Source: Arcobacter nitrofigilis DSM 7299
GTDB taxonomy: Bacteria; Campylobacterota; Campylobacteria; Campylobacterales; Arcobacteraceae
Direction of reading: 5' to 3'
Assembly (NCBI RefSeq): GCF_000092245.1
Contig: NC_014166.1
Span: forward strand, 1,550,001-1,614,000
Length of the DNA stretch: 64,000 nucleotides
Positions within the stretch are counted from its first letter, which is position 1; every line of letters begins with the position of its first letter. The notes beneath the pieces were generated by a model that was not told the DNA's origin, did no database searches, and saw only the letters and a list, made by a program, of their open reading frames with translations. Shown here one piece after another: positions 62,477 through 64,000 of this stretch. The position numbers and the translations under genes are program-made.

Positions 62477-64000
<1,524 letters not shown>

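Overview
The window reads as a low-GC (roughly 28-32 %) chromosome segment of a free-living or host-associated Campylobacterota bacterium, most likely Arcobacter sensu lato. Pointers are the very AT-rich codon use (AGA for nearly all Arg), the mtaB - ftsH-like - bioV - mog order, an NhaD antiporter, a Cj0264/Cj0265-like TorA/cytochrome c pair, a ThiI with a rhodanese domain, and the abundance of two-component, chemoreceptor and GGDEF proteins. About 53 genes are present. No tRNA, rRNA, CRISPR array or insertion sequence was seen, and no gene-free stretch exceeds about 300 bases.

Layout. 1-15139 is mostly housekeeping: the end of aroB, two MscS channels, mtaB, a protease-dead FtsH-like ATPase, bioV, mog, an SLC13 carrier, a DsbC-like protein, mutS2, an AsmA/DUF748 protein and dapE. 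15140-20040 looks like a small acquired island: a frameshifted ORF6N gene, a 1273-residue protein joining a DUF4297/Cap4-like nuclease region to a STAND-like NTPase (candidate anti-phage protein), and a decayed acetyltransferase. 20039-24660 holds a small P-loop kinase, a SIMPL protein, an L-lactate/2-hydroxyacid dehydrogenase, an SLC13-like permease and an unknown protein.

24691-31791 is a sensing and respiration block. A response regulator, a solute-binding protein with no transporter genes beside it, and a histidine kinase are followed, after a promoter region with T-rich direct repeats, by a monohaem cytochrome c and a TAT-exported TorA/DMSO-reductase-type molybdoenzyme. The arrangement resembles TorT-TorS-TorR control of TMAO respiration, but with an SBP_bac_5-type binding protein. 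nhaD, an EmrE-like exporter, an aspartate/glutamate racemase and a MOSC protein follow.

36228-46549 is a divergent redox-stress locus. Leftward lie an HxlR/YodB-type regulator, a DUF3095 cyclase-like protein and a small protein. Rightward is an apparent eleven-gene operon of electrophile and quinone detoxification functions: two EamA exporters, an MdaB-like quinone reductase, two nitroreductases, a quinone oxidoreductase of foreign base composition, two YgiN-like monooxygenases, an Old Yellow Enzyme, a serine hydrolase and a YqhD-like aldehyde reductase. It ends at a strong terminator. The shared intergenic region carries an inverted repeat containing a 15-mer very like the Bacillus YodB box.

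46603-64000 holds a NIT-MCP-CZB chemoreceptor, an AEC transporter, thiI, an internally duplicated repeat protein, ybiT, a 1646-residue pseudokinase-AAA-GAF-GGEEF protein, a secreted CxxCH protein, an acyl-CoA thioesterase and the 3' part of ligA.
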